DNA of 64,000 nucleotides from Roseiarcus sp963717215 (GCA_963717215.1 CAVQVS010000001.1:310001-374000), one strand, 5' to 3'; positions 1 to 10,966 are shown, counted from the stretch's first letter. Translations and numbers: made by a program. Notes: a model not told the origin generated them from the sequence alone.

Positions 1-350
1 TACCTACGGCCGTACATGCTCTTTTCCTTCCACACTCCGTAGGCCTCGATCGCTGAGCGCTCTGGGTCGGCGGCGAGCGCGATCTCCAGATCGTGCTTGC
101 GTTTGAATTTGTCGTGGCTCGCAGCGCTGTCTGGGGATATGCCGATGACCGTGGCGCCAGCCGCGGCGAACTTGGCCCGCAGGCCATTGAAGTCGATAGC
201 TTCGGCGGTGCAGCCGGAGGTATCGTCCTTGGGGTAGAAGTAGATCACCACCGGTTTGCCCTTGAGTGCCTCAAGACGCGTCCGGCCGCCGCTATCGGTC
301 GGCAGCTCGAAATTGGGCGCCAACTCGCCCTCAACCAGTTCCTTAACCAT
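1..350 (-). CDS. bcp: Bcp-type thioredoxin-dependent peroxiredoxin (3' end outside window)
   Basis: The 116 visible residues, read from the reverse complement, form the N-terminal three quarters of a bacterioferritin-comigratory-protein peroxiredoxin; the C-terminus lies beyond position 1. Members of this family reduce hydrogen peroxide and alkyl hydroperoxides in the cytoplasm using thioredoxin. The thioredoxin-fold core (VVIYFYPKDDTSGCTAEA) is visible, with the peroxidatic cysteine in SGCT, followed by GISPDS and the KFKRKHDL stretch typical of Bcp. The resolving-cysteine position of many Bcp proteins is occupied by A in CTAEAIDF, so this may be a one-cysteine form. The ATG at 348-350 is the only sensible start. 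The gene is divergent from the AsmA-like gene, with about 210 bp of shared upstream DNA. Confidence 0.9.
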   Translation of the reverse strand, partial: MVKELVEGELAPNFELPTDSGGRTRLEALKGKPVVIYFYPKDDTSGCTAEAIDFNGLRAKFAAAGATVIGISPDSAASHDKFKRKHDLEIALAADPERSAIEAYGVWKEKSMYGRR

Positions 351-558
351 GATCGCCCTCGTTTCGTCTCATTATACGACCAATGCCCGCGCCTCGGAAC
401 GCGATCTCGTCTTCGGACGTTCTCTTGTCGGGGCCGCGGTTTCAACCGGTCAAGCAAACGACCCAACGTCAAGTCGGCTTGCGGCCTTCGAATTGGCGAA
501 GATTGCGCTTACTCTTTTCGCGCCCCGAGGATGATCGGTATTGGTCATTAAATATAGC

Positions 559-3500
559 ATGACGACACGGGCTCGCGCCCGCGCCGCTGTGCGCGGCATG
601 GCCGCGGATGCGCAGGGTCCTCGCCTTCGCTCGCGCTGGCGCCGGATTGGCGCCGGCCGGATCGCGCACGTCTGTCTCCGGACGGTGGAGTTGATCGCAG
701 CCTTGTTCATCGTGGGCGGGCTGGCATTAGCCTCGTTGCTCGCGCGAGGACCGCTTCGGCTGGTCGGGATGCACGACCAGATTCAAACCTCTCTCCAGGA
801 GCGCGTCGGCGACCGTTACGCCATCGCTCTCGGGCCCACCTATCTCATGCACAATTCGTGGGGCGTGGGTCTGGGGTTCAAGGGCCTGACGGTGCGCGAC
901 GCCGCAGGCCGAACGGTCCTCTCGGCGCCGAGCGGCAAAATCGGCCTTGATCCGTTCGCGGCGGCGCTCCTCGACGTCCGGGTGCGGCGGCTTGAACTCG
1001 ACGGACTCGATCTGCGCTTGCGGGTCGCTGTCGACGGCGCGCTGTCGCTTGCAGTCGCCAGCGATCCGGGTGCGACCCCGATCCCTCTTCCCGGCCCGGT
1101 GTCGGCCGGCGCTGGGGGAACCGGCCTCGCCGCTATTGTCGGCGCGGCTGTCGAAGCGATGGCAGGTGCCACACAGGCACTCGATCGGTTGACCCTTGCT
1201 AACGGTCATTTCGAAATCGACAACGAAGCGACGCAGCGCTCCGTGGTCTACAATGATTTCGCCGTCGTCTTCGATCACTCGGGCTCAAGCGCGCGCGCAA
1301 CGCTCTCCGCGACCGGTCCAGCGGGACCGTGGACAATTGCAGCCCAAGCTGCGGAGGGGGATGCGCGGACTCTATCCATACAGGCGCATGATCTGAGCCT
1401 CGCCGACCTACAAACGTTCGACAAGAAACCTCCGCCCCTGACCGCGGAGGGGCCGGTTGCGATAAAACTCGACGCTGAACTCGCACCCAACTCGGCGCTG
1501 CGGGCGTTTTCCGGCCGGTTCACCATCGGCGCCGGACGCGTGCGAATCAACAATCCCGATGCGCTGCCATTCTTCATCGACGAGGCGAGCGGCGCCGTAG
1601 CGTGGGACGAGGATGCGCGGCATTATCGTGTCGACAGGCTTCAGGTTTTAGCTGGCCTGACCCATGTCGACGCCCAGGGCTGGATGGCGCCCCCCACCGA
1701 CACCACCCGGGTCTGGACGACGCATCTTGAGTCGCGCGACGCGCAATTCAGTCCTGAACGGCCCGGCGCCAATCCGGTCCCCGTCGAGTCCATGGTCGCC
1801 GACGCCCGCTTCCTCGAGACGACGTCACAGTTCATCCTCGATCGCTTGACAGCGCGCGGGCCCACTGTGGATGTGGCGGTCAAAGCGGAGACCGCGCCGG
1901 ACGGCGACGGCGCTTCCCTCAAGCTCACCATCGACGTCGGCGCAAGCGCCACAGCCGATCTCATTCGTCTCTGGCCGCAATTCATCAATCCCGACGTCCG
2001 CGAATGGTGCGCCGAGAATCTGCACGGCGGACGGCTTCAGGGATCGCTGAAAGCAAATTGGACCGCCGCCGACATGGACGCGATGGCGCATAAACGCGGC
2101 TTGCCGCGCGAAAGCCTGCACGGGGAGTTTACGACCCACGACGTCGGCGTCGATCTCATGCCCGGCTTGCCGATCATGATGACCGATGAGGGGACGGGAT
2201 CCTTCACCGGTCATGAGTTCACCGTCTCGGGCAATCACGCGGCCATGGTGCTGTCGCCATCGCGGCGGGTGCAGGCGAACGACCTCGCTTTCACTGTTCC
2301 CGATATTACGCCAAGAGCGATCGTCGATGCTTCCTCGAAGGCGCACATGACCGGAACGGCGGACTCGCTCGCCGATCTCTTGATGCGTGAACCTTTGCGC
2401 CGCCAAGCCGGCCTCACACTCGATCCCGCGACCGTCAAAGGCCACGCAGAGGGCGATCTTGTCCTCGATCTTAAGCTTGGGAAGACCGCGCGCCCGGAGG
2501 ACACCCAGTTTCACGCCGAGGGGGCGCTCGACAATCTCCAGATCGAGAAATTCCTTGCCGACGAGAAGCTCGAGTCGGCGACGGCCACGTTCGAGGCCGA
2601 TCGCAATGCGCTGAAGATCGCGGGCGACGGCCAGGTCCTTGGCACGCCGACCCATGTGGAGGTCGCGCGCGCTCCCGGCGAGGAAGGGTCGGCGACCATA
2701 ACCTTCGCTCTCGACGCGGCCGGGCGCGCCAAGCGCGGCATCAATCTAGGCTCGTGGTTGACCGGGTCGCTCCCCATCAAGCTCAAGGCGCCCCTGACGC
2801 GCGCCAATGCGGAGGTTGAAATCGACCTCACGCAGGCAGGCGTCGACAATCCGGTCCCGGGGCTATCGAAGGCTGCGGGAAAGCCGGGCAAAGTGACGTT
2901 CATGGTCAAGCCCGGTCCGGACGGCGCTTCGCTTAGCAACGTCGCCATCGACCTCGGTGTGCCGATGTTCCGGGGATCGGCTCAAATGGACACCGCCGGC
3001 GCCGTGGCGAGCGCCACGATCACTCAGGCGCGCATCGCGGCCGGCGACGATTTCAAGGTTGACGTTGTCAATAGCGCGTCCTCGATGAAAATTTCGGCGC
3101 GCGGCGCTGCGCTCGACGCCCGCCCCTTTGTGAAATCGATTTTGGAGGGCGGCTCCTCCGGACAAACTCCTGCGAAGGATTTCGACCTCGACGCCAGGAT
3201 CGCGAGCGTCACGGGCTCCAACAAACAGGCGATCACGAATATGGAGCTGACCGCGTTCCGGCGCGGCGGCGAAACGCGACTCGGAAGCCTGCGCGGGAGA
3301 ATCGGCGGCGGCGCGGTGACGGCGACTGGAAGCGGCGGGGAGACGCGGATCTCGACGTCCGACGCCGGCGCACTTCTCCGTTTCGCCAATCTCTATTCGC
3401 ATCTCGAAGGCGGCGACCTGAATCTGCTTCTCCGCTCTCGTGGCGAAGCGAGCGCCGGAGAGGCCACGCTCACCGACTTCGTCCTGCGCGACGAACCAGC

Positions 3501-3999
3501 GTTTCGCCGGCTGGTCAGCGCTGCGCCGCAGCGTGTGTCGGAAGGGGGAGCCGCCACTGTCGACGCGACGCGTGTTCATTTTGAGAAGATGACGGCGACC
3601 TTTGAGCGCAGCCCAGGCAAGCTCGCGATTTAGGACGCGGTTATCTACAATCCAAACGTCGGACTCACTGCGCAAGGCGGGATTGATTTTCAACATAGCC
3701 AAGTCGACCTCAGCGGCTCCTTCGTGCCTGCTTACTCCGTGAACACGATGCTGACGAAGATCCCGCTCGTCGGGCTCTTGCTGAGCGGCGGGGAGAACGG
3801 CGGTGTTTTTGGCATCAATTATCGGGTGCATGGCTCGATGAGCGACCCTGCTGTCAGCGTCAATCCGCTGTCGGCGATCGCGCCCGGCATCTTCCATCGC
3901 ATCCTCAGCGCCATCGACGGGACAACATCCCGGGGCGCCGGTATTCATGAGCCGGCTGAGGCAGGCGATACCGTGACGACGCGCCGGCCCGCGCGCTAG
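559..3999 (+). pseudogene. AsmA-like/DUF3971 envelope protein interrupted by an in-frame TAG
   Basis: A long AsmA-superfamily protein (about 1,146 codons in total) with an N-terminal membrane segment (LIAALFIVGGLALASLLA) followed by a large periplasmic beta-rich region. Relatives such as YhdP and TamB are thought to bridge the periplasm and move phospholipids. The frame stays open from 559 to 3630, meets TAG at 3631-3633, and continues in the same frame to 3999. The downstream part is unmistakably the family's conserved C-terminus (PAYSVNTMLTKIPLVGLLL, then GINYRVHGSMSDPAVSVNPL). A single substitution of a CAG, AAG or GAG codon would explain the stop. It may be a nonsense mutation, a sequencing error or a readthrough site. 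ATG 559 is preferred to the TTG at 541, which has no visible ribosome site. The gene ends 1 bp from convergent tyrS. Confidence 0.85.
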
Positions 4000-4000
4000 G

Positions 4001-5263
4001 TTACACCGCTCGAAGAAGAACGTGCTTCTTTCGGCCGAGCGAAAGCTTGACGATACCGCCGGCGTTCAAATCATCCCGGGTAATGAGCGCCTTCTCGTCG
4101 CCAAGCGACGCGTCGTTGATGCGCAAGCCGCCCCCGCGAATCTGGCGACGCGCCTCGCCAGTCGAAGCGACGAGGCCGGCGCGCACGAAGGCGCTGAGGA
4201 CGCCCAGCCCCGCTTCGACCTCCGCAGCCGGCACATCGACCGTCGGCAGGCTCTCTGCGAGTTCCTTGTCCTCGAATGTCTTGCGCGCCGTATTCGAGGC
4301 CGCTTCGGCCGCTGCACGCCCGTGCAGCAGCGCGGTCGCCTCGTTGGCCAGCGTCTTCTTTGCTTCGTTGATCTCGGCTCCAGCCAGGCCTTCGAGCCGG
4401 CGGATTTCATCAAGCGGCATGAGCGTGAACAGTCTGAGGAACCGGCCGACGTCGGCGTCATCCGCGTTGCGCCAGAACTGCCAGTACTCATAAGGGGCGA
4501 GCATTCTCTCGTCGAGCCACACCGCACCCGCGGCGGTCTTGCCCATCTTTGCGCCGGACGCAGTAGTGATGAGGGGTGAGGTCAAAGCGAAGAGCGGCTC
4601 GAGACCCATGCGCCGGCCGAGATCGACGCCGGTGACGATGTTGCCCCACTGGTCGGAGCCGCCCATCTGCAGCGTCACCCCATAGCGCTTGTAGAGCTCG
4701 GTGAAGTCGTAAGCCTGCAGGCACATGTAGTTGAATTCAAGGAAGGAGAGCTCCTGCTCACGAGTCAGTCTGAGCTTGACCGAATCCATGGCGAGCATGC
4801 GGTTGACCGAGAAATGGCGCCCGACGTTGCGGAGGAAATCGATGTAGTTGAGCTTGGCGAGCCAGTCGGCGTTGTCCGGCATGATAGCGTCGTGCTCGCC
4901 GTCGCCAAAGCGGATGAAATGCGCGAACGCCTTTCGGATCCCCGCCTTGTTGGACTCGATCGCCTCCGCGGTGAGCAGCTTGCGGCTTTCGTCCTTGCCT
5001 GACGGGTCGCCGACCATCGTCGTGCCGCCGCCCATCAGCGCCACCGGCTTGCCCGCTGTTTCCTGCAGCCAATGGAGCATCATGATCTGCACCAGCGAGC
5101 CGACGTGCAGAGACGGCGCGGTGCAATCGAAGCCGATGTAAGCGACGAGCGATCCGGAGCGCGCCTTGTCGTCCAGACCAGGGAAATCCGAGCATTGATG
5201 GATGAAACCGCGCTCCTGCATCACGCGCAGGAAATCGGATTTCGGTTCGAATGCGTCAGTCAA
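4001..5263 (-). CDS. tyrS: Tyrosyl-tRNA synthetase
   Basis: A 420-residue class I aminoacyl-tRNA synthetase that charges tRNA-Tyr in the cytoplasm. The HIGH-type signature is HVGS (residues 53-56, within TAPSLHVGS) and the KMSKS-type loop is KMGKT (239-243). The tyrosine-binding region (YDFTELY, MGGSDQWGNI) and a C-terminal S4-like RNA-binding domain (GEARRQIRGGGLRIND) are both present, and the length is normal for bacterial TyrS. The most plausible start is TTG at 5263, preceded by GAAGGA about seven bases upstream; no ATG fits the conserved N-terminus. The frame is intact, unlike several neighbours. Confidence 0.96.
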   Translation of the reverse strand: MTDAFEPKSDFLRVMQERGFIHQCSDFPGLDDKARSGSLVAYIGFDCTAPSLHVGSLVQIMMLHWLQETAGKPVALMGGGTTMVGDPSGKDESRKLLTAEAIESNKAGIRKAFAHFIRFGDGEHDAIMPDNADWLAKLNYIDFLRNVGRHFSVNRMLAMDSVKLRLTREQELSFLEFNYMCLQAYDFTELYKRYGVTLQMGGSDQWGNIVTGVDLGRRMGLEPLFALTSPLITTASGAKMGKTAAGAVWLDERMLAPYEYWQFWRNADDADVGRFLRLFTLMPLDEIRRLEGLAGAEINEAKKTLANEATALLHGRAAAEAASNTARKTFEDKELAESLPTVDVPAAEVEAGLGVLSAFVRAGLVASTGEARRQIRGGGLRINDASLGDEKALITRDDLNAGGIVKLSLGRKKHVLLRAV

Positions 5264-5334
5264 ACTCGGTCCTTCGGCCAGCTTTCGCGCCGACCTTTAC
5301 GGTCGTGAGCCGGTCAGTGCAACTTCGACCTCGC

Positions 5335-6964
5335 CTATTTCAGCGGAGCGTATTGGTAGGCGCCGACATCGACCGGACTCCTGCGCGGCGCTCCCGTAAT
5401 GTCGACAGGCGGGGCTCCCTCAGGATTGCCGGCTCCAATCGCCGGCGCCTCGGGCCTCAGCCTGAGGTCGAAGACAAACTTCGCGGGATCAAAATTCACA
5501 AACATGCTCCTGGCGCCGCGTCCGTCGATGATGTTGCGGTCGGCGTATATGCCCGGCTTGATAACGCCAAAATCAGGCTTCCCATTCACATAGGTGATGA
5601 TCTGGCATTTCCCATCAATGCCAAGGCAGATGTTGTGATCCATCGTCATATTTGGATCGAGGTTATAAATAGTGAGGTGGTTGGCGATGTTGTTTCGGAT
5701 GATCACGTCGTTGGACGGCGAGCCTTGATGGGTCTTCTCGCCGACAGTAATCGCGGGCCGGCACACGACTCTTCCTGCTGGGTTCTTCGTGCCCGCGTCG
5801 GTGCCGTCGTCCGCCACAGTGTTGTTGATGATCTTGCCGCCGTGCACGCTCCCATAGAAGATGCCCCAACAGGAACTGGTCACGATGACGTTGTTCGTCA
5901 CGGTTAGGTTCGTCCAATCGCCATCGAAGGCGTCGATAGCCTGAAGATACGTCGGGAATGGCAGCTTCGGATCGGTCTGCCGGATGATCCGATTGCTATC
6001 GATCATGACGTTGCTGAACGAGCCGGGATATCCTTGCATGCCGTCCATATGCGCCCCGTTCCCAAGGTCCAGGTCGTCATGAATGTAATTCTTTGCTATC
6101 AATAGATTGCTCGCACCGTAGTCGATCCCGTCGTCGCCGAAGCGGTCGATCTCGTTGCCGGAGACCAGCATATTGTTTGCCATAACTTCCGCGCCGAATA
6201 TGACCTTGGAAATGTGAGAGTTCGGTCACCGAAACGCAAGTTGTGTTGGCTCCATGATCGGTGCCCTGCGCGAGAATCCCAATGACGCGGAGCCTCGCCA
6301 ACCACTGCTCCTTGCTCCATCCATCTGTGCTGTCGGCTGAGCTGACCTGCATGTTCTGCAGGATGATGTCGGAGGTCGGGAGCGTGGCTCCCTGATCCGT
6401 GACCGCCACCAGCGCTTGTTTGTTATTGTTCGTGCCCAACAGGCTCTGGACCTTGATGCCTTTGAACGCCCACTTGTTGGTCGAGCGGATGTACAGGGTC
6501 GAGAACACCGGCGTCTGGCCCGGCGCGGCCTCGACGGTGACGAAACTCGGGTTGACGACCTGCTTCGAGTAATCGCCGATGACGATGTCGCCGTAATCGC
6601 CGCTCATCAGCTTGATCGTGTCGCCGGGCTGGACGGGCGGGCTGCCGAGCTGGTCCGCAACGTAAACGCGCTTGCCTTCAACGAAATGATAGTAGGGGAC
6701 GCTCGACAGCAGCGGGCGCGAGTAGCCCGAGGGGAACTTGAACGAAAGGACGCCTGTCAACGAGTTCCAGGGCGCAGTCTGCGATCCATTTCCGCCATCA
6801 GCTGGCGTCTTCCCGTTGACCGGATCGAGATACCAGACCTTCCCCCCGGCGCCGGGCTGAGTGCAGCCCGGGTATACCTGATCCGCCCGGGCGGCGTGGC
6901 CAAGCGTGGCGGCAAGGCAGAAAAAGCCGGCTGCGATCAGCCCGCGCGCCGTTTCCTGGGTCAT
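5335..6964 (-). pseudogene. Secreted right-handed beta-helix protein, frameshifted
   Basis: Two overlapping frames encode one exported protein of about 540 residues. The N-terminal part (start 6964) has a signal peptide (GLIAAGFFCLAATLGHAARA) and a parallel beta-helix-like region (LDPVNGKTPADGG, LYIRSTNKWAFKGIKV). The C-terminal part (to 5335) continues with asparagine-rich helix turns (ISKVIFGAEVMANNML, LTVTNNVIVTSS, IIRNNIANHLTIYN) and ends in VDVGAYQYAPLK, a common ending of such proteins. The frames join near 6222-6230; removing one base there restores SVTNSHISKVIF. The fold is used by polysaccharide lyases and other sugar-binding proteins, but no catalytic residues can be assigned, so the substrate is unknown. 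It is transcribed toward tyrS. Confidence 0.8.
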
Positions 6965-7176
6965 GGGAAACCTTCAGACCGATTGGCCCAAGACGAAAGT
7001 CAAAGGCGGATGCGGCGCTTTTACCGGAAACAACAGGTCGAGAAAAAGGCGGGCGCGTCCATCCAGGCTCGCTTAGGTCCATTTTGTGCCGTCGTTATAG
7101 GCGACTCCGGCGCTCGAATGCGCTAACAGACCGACCTCCGCCGCCATTGGCGCGCTCCTCCGGATTTGCGCTTCCC

Positions 7177-8158
7177 ATGCCTTCTCGCCTTGGCGAAGCC
7201 GATCTCATCGCCCGGTACTTCGCCCCGCTGGCGGGACCTGCGGGCTTGGGTCTGCGCGACGACGTCGCGCTGATGCGACCGCCGCCCGGCGAAGACCTCG
7301 TGCTGACGACCGACGCGCTGGTTGCGGGTGTCCATTTCTTTGCCGACGATCCGCCGGGCGCGATCGCCCGCAAGGCGTTGCGCGTGAATCTTTCCGATCT
7401 TGCCGCCAAAGGCGCTCGGCCGCTCGGTTTTCTGCTGGCGCTCGCGCTGCCCTCCGACTGGAGCGACGAATGGCTGGCCGCCTTCGTCGACGGTCTCGGC
7501 GTCGACGTCATGGACTTCAGGTGCCCTCTTCTTGGCGGCGACACCGTCGCGACGCCGGGGCCGTTGACGCTGAGCGTGACCGCGGTCGGCGCGGTTGCGC
7601 AAGGGCGGATGCCAAAACGCACGGGCGTCAGGCCCGGCGATCGCCTGTATGTCACCGGAACGATTGGCGACGCTGCGCTCGGCCTCAAGGTTAGGCTGGG
7701 GCAGGGTCCCGACATCCTCCAGGCCGCACAGGGCGTTCCTGCTCGAGCGGTATCTGATGCCGCGGCCGCGCTTGGCGATGATCCGCGCAATGGCCGCGCA
7801 CGCAAGCGGCGGCATGGATGTATCGGACGGATTTGTCGGCGACCTCACCAAGATGCTCGACGTCTCAGGGGTCAGCGCGCGCGTGCAGATCTACCGGATG
7901 CCGCTGTCGCCGGCGGCGCGCGCGGCGATCGCGGCCGACAATGACCTGTTCGAAGTTGCGGCGACAGGCGGCGACGACTATGAGCTTCTGGCCTCTTCGC
8001 CGCATGAATCCGCGGCCGCCTTCGAGGCTGCAGCGGCTGCTGCGGGCGTGCCGTTGACGCTTGTCGGCGAGGCGGTCGAGGGTCGGCGGCCGCCGAAATT
8101 CATCGGACCCGACGGCGATCCGGTCGACTTTGAGCACGCCGCCTACAGCCACTTTTGA
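7177..8158 (+). pseudogene. thiL: Thiamine-monophosphate kinase, frameshifted
   Basis: ThiL phosphorylates thiamine monophosphate to the active cofactor thiamine diphosphate. The frame opening at ATG 7177 gives the N-terminal half: GEADLIARYFAPLA, the metal-binding LTTDALVAGVHF region, LSDLAAKGARPLG and LLGGDTV. Near 7720-7727 the reading moves to the next frame, which continues with the conserved C-terminal half (RAFLLERYLMPRPRLA, SGGMDVSDGFVGDL, ATGGDDYELL) to TGA at 8156. Together they give a ThiL of normal length (about 325 residues) with one surplus base. ThiL is usually needed for thiamine diphosphate formation, so a sequencing indel is more likely than true loss. The phosphatase gene follows 10 bp downstream, suggesting an operon. 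Confidence 0.88.
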
Positions 8159-8168
8159 CGGAGATACG

Positions 8169-8977
8169 ATGATCAACCGCGCTTCCACGCTGATCGACAT
8201 GCGGCTGCTCGCGGCGCAGGCGGTCGCGCGCGAGGCTGGCGCGATGGCGCGGCGGCGTTTCCTTGACCAGTCGTTCGCGGTCGGCTTCAAGGGTCCGCAG
8301 GACTTTCTGACTGAAGTGGATGGGGAGACGGAGACGTTCATCGCGGAGCGCCTCCTCGAGATATTTCCGAGCGACGGGTTCATCGGCGAAGAGAGCAAAG
8401 CTCGCCCCGCCGGCGAGGGCGGCGCGGCATGGGTCGTCGATCCGATCGACGGCACCGCGAACTTCGCGCGCGGCGTCCCGCATTTCTGCGTGTCGATCGC
8501 CGAGTGTCGCAGACAAGGTCGAGGTCGGCGTCATATACGATCCGATGCGCGACGAATTGTTCTCAAGCCGGCGCGGCGGCGGCGCGCGGCTGAACGGCGC
8601 GCTGATGCGGCGCGTCGGCCGCGAGCGAACTCGCCAACTCCGCAATCGAGGTTGGCTGGAACACGCGTGCCGGCCCTGACCAATACGTCGAGCTCTTGCG
8701 TCGGGTCGCCTCCACCGGCGCATCGCCGTCGCGGACCGGCTCGGGCGCGCTCGCGCTCGCTTATGTCGCGGCCGGCCGGAGCGAGGGCTTCGTCGAGCAC
8801 CATATCCATGCGTGGGATTGTCTGGCCGGGATCCTGCTGGTCACCGAGGCTGGCGGCTACGTGAATGACTTCTTGCGCGGCGACGGTCTCACCGAGGGCA
8901 ATCCGCTCGTTGCTTGCGCGCCCGGGGTCAAGGATGCCCTTATCGCTGCCGCGGCTTTCGAGGGCGTTGCGATATGA
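8169..8977 (+). pseudogene. suhB: Inositol monophosphatase family protein, two frameshifts
   Basis: A SuhB/IMPase-family magnesium-dependent sugar-phosphate phosphatase of about 268 residues spread over three frames. The first carries the metal site motifs GPQDFLTEVD, GEES and DPIDGTANFARG. Near 8505-8515 the reading moves one frame to KVEVGVIYDPMRDELFSS. Near 8614-8620 it moves again to AASELANSAIEVGWNTR, TGSGALALAYVAAGR and the conserved HAWDCLAGILLVTEAGG, the second metal motif. All catalytic elements are present once the frames are joined. The stop TGA overlaps the ATG of the aldose epimerase gene (ATGA), which indicates translational coupling. The gene symbol is by family only; substrates could be inositol phosphate or other phosphates. 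Confidence 0.85.
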
Positions 8978-9843
8978 CCAAAATCACACTCACTCATGGC
9001 GACGCGCAGGCCACGATCGCGCTTCTTGGCGCCGAAGCGCGAAGCTGGCGAGTCGCCGGACGTGAACTTTTGTGGCCGGGCGACCCCGCGATCTGGCCCG
9101 ACATCAGTCCGATCCTCTATCCGGTCGTCGGCTGGACACGCGACGGGGAGGAGCGGGTCGATGGCGTTACGTATCCGCTCGCTCTCCACGGCTTCACCCG
9201 TTTCGAGACTTTCGCGGTCGAAACGTCGACGCCTGACTTCGCGCGGCTGACGCTCAGCGACTACTCACGCACGCGCGCAATCTATCCGTTCGCCTTTGCG
9301 CTTGCGCTCGAATACTGCCTGACCGCCGACGCGCTTGCAATCGCGATCGAAGTCGGCAACCCTGGCGAGCGGCGCGCGCCGTACGCTTGCGGGTTGCACC
9401 CCGGTTTCCGTTGGCCGCTCGGCTCGGCGGGACGCGAGGGCGCGCTGGTTCAATTCGGAAAGGCGGAGCGGCCCGAGGTTCCCGAACTCGCGCCAGGCGG
9501 ACTTATCCGTGGCACGACACGCCCGGTCCCCCTTTGCGGCCGCAATCTGCCGCTGTCCGACGCGCTATTCGATCGGGACGCGCTTTGCTTCCTCGATTGT
9601 GCGAGCCAGTCGCTGGCGTTCATCGACGCCTCAGGAGCCTCGATCACGATGGAATATGAGGACTTTCCGCACGTGGGTCTGTGGACGCGGCCCGGCGCGC
9701 CGTTCCTCTGCCTCGAGCCCTGGACCGGCTACAGCGATCCCGACGGCTTCACCGGCGATTTGTTTGAGAAGCCCAGCATGCGGGTGCTCGAACCGGGGGA
9801 GCAAGCGCGCCATGAAGCACGTTTTATCTTCCGGCCGGAGTAA
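8974..9843 (+). CDS. Aldose 1-epimerase family protein
   Basis: A 289-residue cytoplasmic protein of the galactose-mutarotase superfamily, which interconverts anomers of aldoses or sugar phosphates. Recognisable stretches are WPDISPILYPVVGW, the histidine motif ALHGFTR, the second histidine motif CGLHPGFRWPL and the C-terminal LCLEPWTGYSDP with its candidate catalytic acid region. ATG 8974 overlaps the stop of the preceding phosphatase gene and fits the family N-terminus (MTKITLTHGDAQATI). An upstream in-frame codon at 8914 would extend into that gene and is rejected. The exact sugar substrate cannot be told from sequence. It probably belongs to a thiL-phosphatase-epimerase-folD transcription unit. 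Confidence 0.88.
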   Translation: MTKITLTHGDAQATIALLGAEARSWRVAGRELLWPGDPAIWPDISPILYPVVGWTRDGEERVDGVTYPLALHGFTRFETFAVETSTPDFARLTLSDYSRTRAIYPFAFALALEYCLTADALAIAIEVGNPGERRAPYACGLHPGFRWPLGSAGREGALVQFGKAERPEVPELAPGGLIRGTTRPVPLCGRNLPLSDALFDRDALCFLDCASQSLAFIDASGASITMEYEDFPHVGLWTRPGAPFLCLEPWTGYSDPDGFTGDLFEKPSMRVLEPGEQARHEARFIFRPE

Positions 9844-9875
9844 GGCGTGACAGCTAAGCTTGCGCGAGACGATCC

Positions 9876-10784
9876 ATGACCGTATCCGCCTTCAGGCTTG
9901 ACGGCGCGACGATCGCCGACGAGACGCTGGTCCACGTCGTCGAAGAAGCGCGTGCGCTGATCGCGCGCGGTGTGAGGCCCGGTCTCGCGGTGGTTCTGGT
10001 CGGCGAGAATCCGGCGAGTCAGAGTTATGTCGCCGGCAAGGGCAGGGCCGCCACGGCGTGCGGCTTCCATTCGATCCAGCACAATCTGTCAGTCGCGACG
10101 AGCGAAGCGGAGCTATTGGCGCTGGTCCAGGCGCTCAACGCCGATCCGGCCGTGCACGGCATCCTCGTTCAATTGCCGCTGCCCAAGCCCATCGATTCGC
10201 ATCGGGTGCTGGAGGCGATCGCGCCCGCGAAGGACGTCGACGGCTTTCATCCCATCAATGTCGGCCTGTTGTCGATCGGCGACACCCGCCGCGCGCTGAT
10301 CCCCTGCACGCCTGCCGGCGCGATGATCCTCATCGACAGGGCTTGCGAGCAACTGGGCTGGGATCTTCCCGGCATGGAGGCGGTGATCATCGGCCGCTCG
10401 AACATCGTCGGCAAGCCGATGGCGCAACTCCTGCTCGCGCGCGATTGCACGGTGACCATCGCGCATTCGCGCACGCTCGATCTGCCCTCGGTCGCGCGAC
10501 GCGCCGACATTCTCGTTGCCGCCGTCGGCCAGCGGGAAATGGTGCGTGGCGATTGGGTCAAGCCGGGCGCGATCGTCATCGACGTCGGCATCAATCGCGT
10601 GGCCTCCGACGGGCCCCACACATCTGGCAAACCCAGGACGCGTCTCGTTGGCGACGTCGCCTATGCGGAAGCCGCCGAGGTCGCCGGCGCGATCACGCCC
10701 GTGCCTGGCGGCGTCGGCCGGATGACCATCGCCATGCTGATGGCGAATACGGTTCTGGCGGCGAAGCGGTCGGCTGGGCGGTAA
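9876..10784 (+). CDS. folD: Bifunctional methylenetetrahydrofolate dehydrogenase/cyclohydrolase
   Basis: FolD (302 residues) interconverts 5,10-methylene-, 5,10-methenyl- and 10-formyl-tetrahydrofolate, feeding one-carbon units to purines and formyl-Met. The catalytic YVAGKGRA stretch with Tyr51 and Lys55, the folate-binding VQLPLPKPID, the KDVDGFHPINVG signature, the NADP-binding IIGRSNIVGKPMA and the C-terminal PVPGGVGRMTIAML are all intact. It begins 32 bp after the epimerase gene and may share its transcript. In a methylotroph FolD can also contribute to C1 flux, but nothing at this locus proves that. The palindromic repeat just downstream may end transcription. Confidence 0.97.
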   Translation: MTVSAFRLDGATIADETLVHVVEEARALIARGVRPGLAVVLVGENPASQSYVAGKGRAATACGFHSIQHNLSVATSEAELLALVQALNADPAVHGILVQLPLPKPIDSHRVLEAIAPAKDVDGFHPINVGLLSIGDTRRALIPCTPAGAMILIDRACEQLGWDLPGMEAVIIGRSNIVGKPMAQLLLARDCTVTIAHSRTLDLPSVARRADILVAAVGQREMVRGDWVKPGAIVIDVGINRVASDGPHTSGKPRTRLVGDVAYAEAAEVAGAITPVPGGVGRMTIAMLMANTVLAAKRSAGR

Positions 10785-10843
10785 ATCGGCTTGAGCCCTT
10801 GGCGAGGTCTTTGGCGCCGACGCGGCTGAGGCGATTTCTCTGC

Positions 10844-10966
10844 GACGCTCCCCTCTACTACGGGAGAGGGGTTGGGGTGAGGGTTTGCGCGCAAAGCGCT
10901 TTCCCGCTCAGCGGCTCCCTTATCCGGCCGCGCTTCGCGCGGCCACCTTCTCCCGGGGGAGAGGGA
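10844..10966. repeat. Intergenic palindromic repeat block (REP-like)
   Basis: Three short hairpins lie between folD and the OmpA-like gene. CCCCTCT pairs with AGAGGGG (10850-10871). GGCCGCGC-TTC-GCGCGGCC is a perfect 8-bp stem (10926-10944). A TCTCCCGG/GGGAGA stem sits at about 10949-10965. The motif text (GGGAGAGGGGTTGGGGTGAGGG) resembles dispersed intergenic repeats common in Hyphomicrobiales. The two genes converge here, so the block could act as a bidirectional terminator. Confidence 0.65.

Noticed and set aside
3631..3633. Pyrrolysine or programmed recoding at the AsmA-like amber codon
   Set aside because: No pyrrolysine genes or recoding structure are visible, and the protein class is not known for recoding. 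Mutation or sequencing error is simpler.
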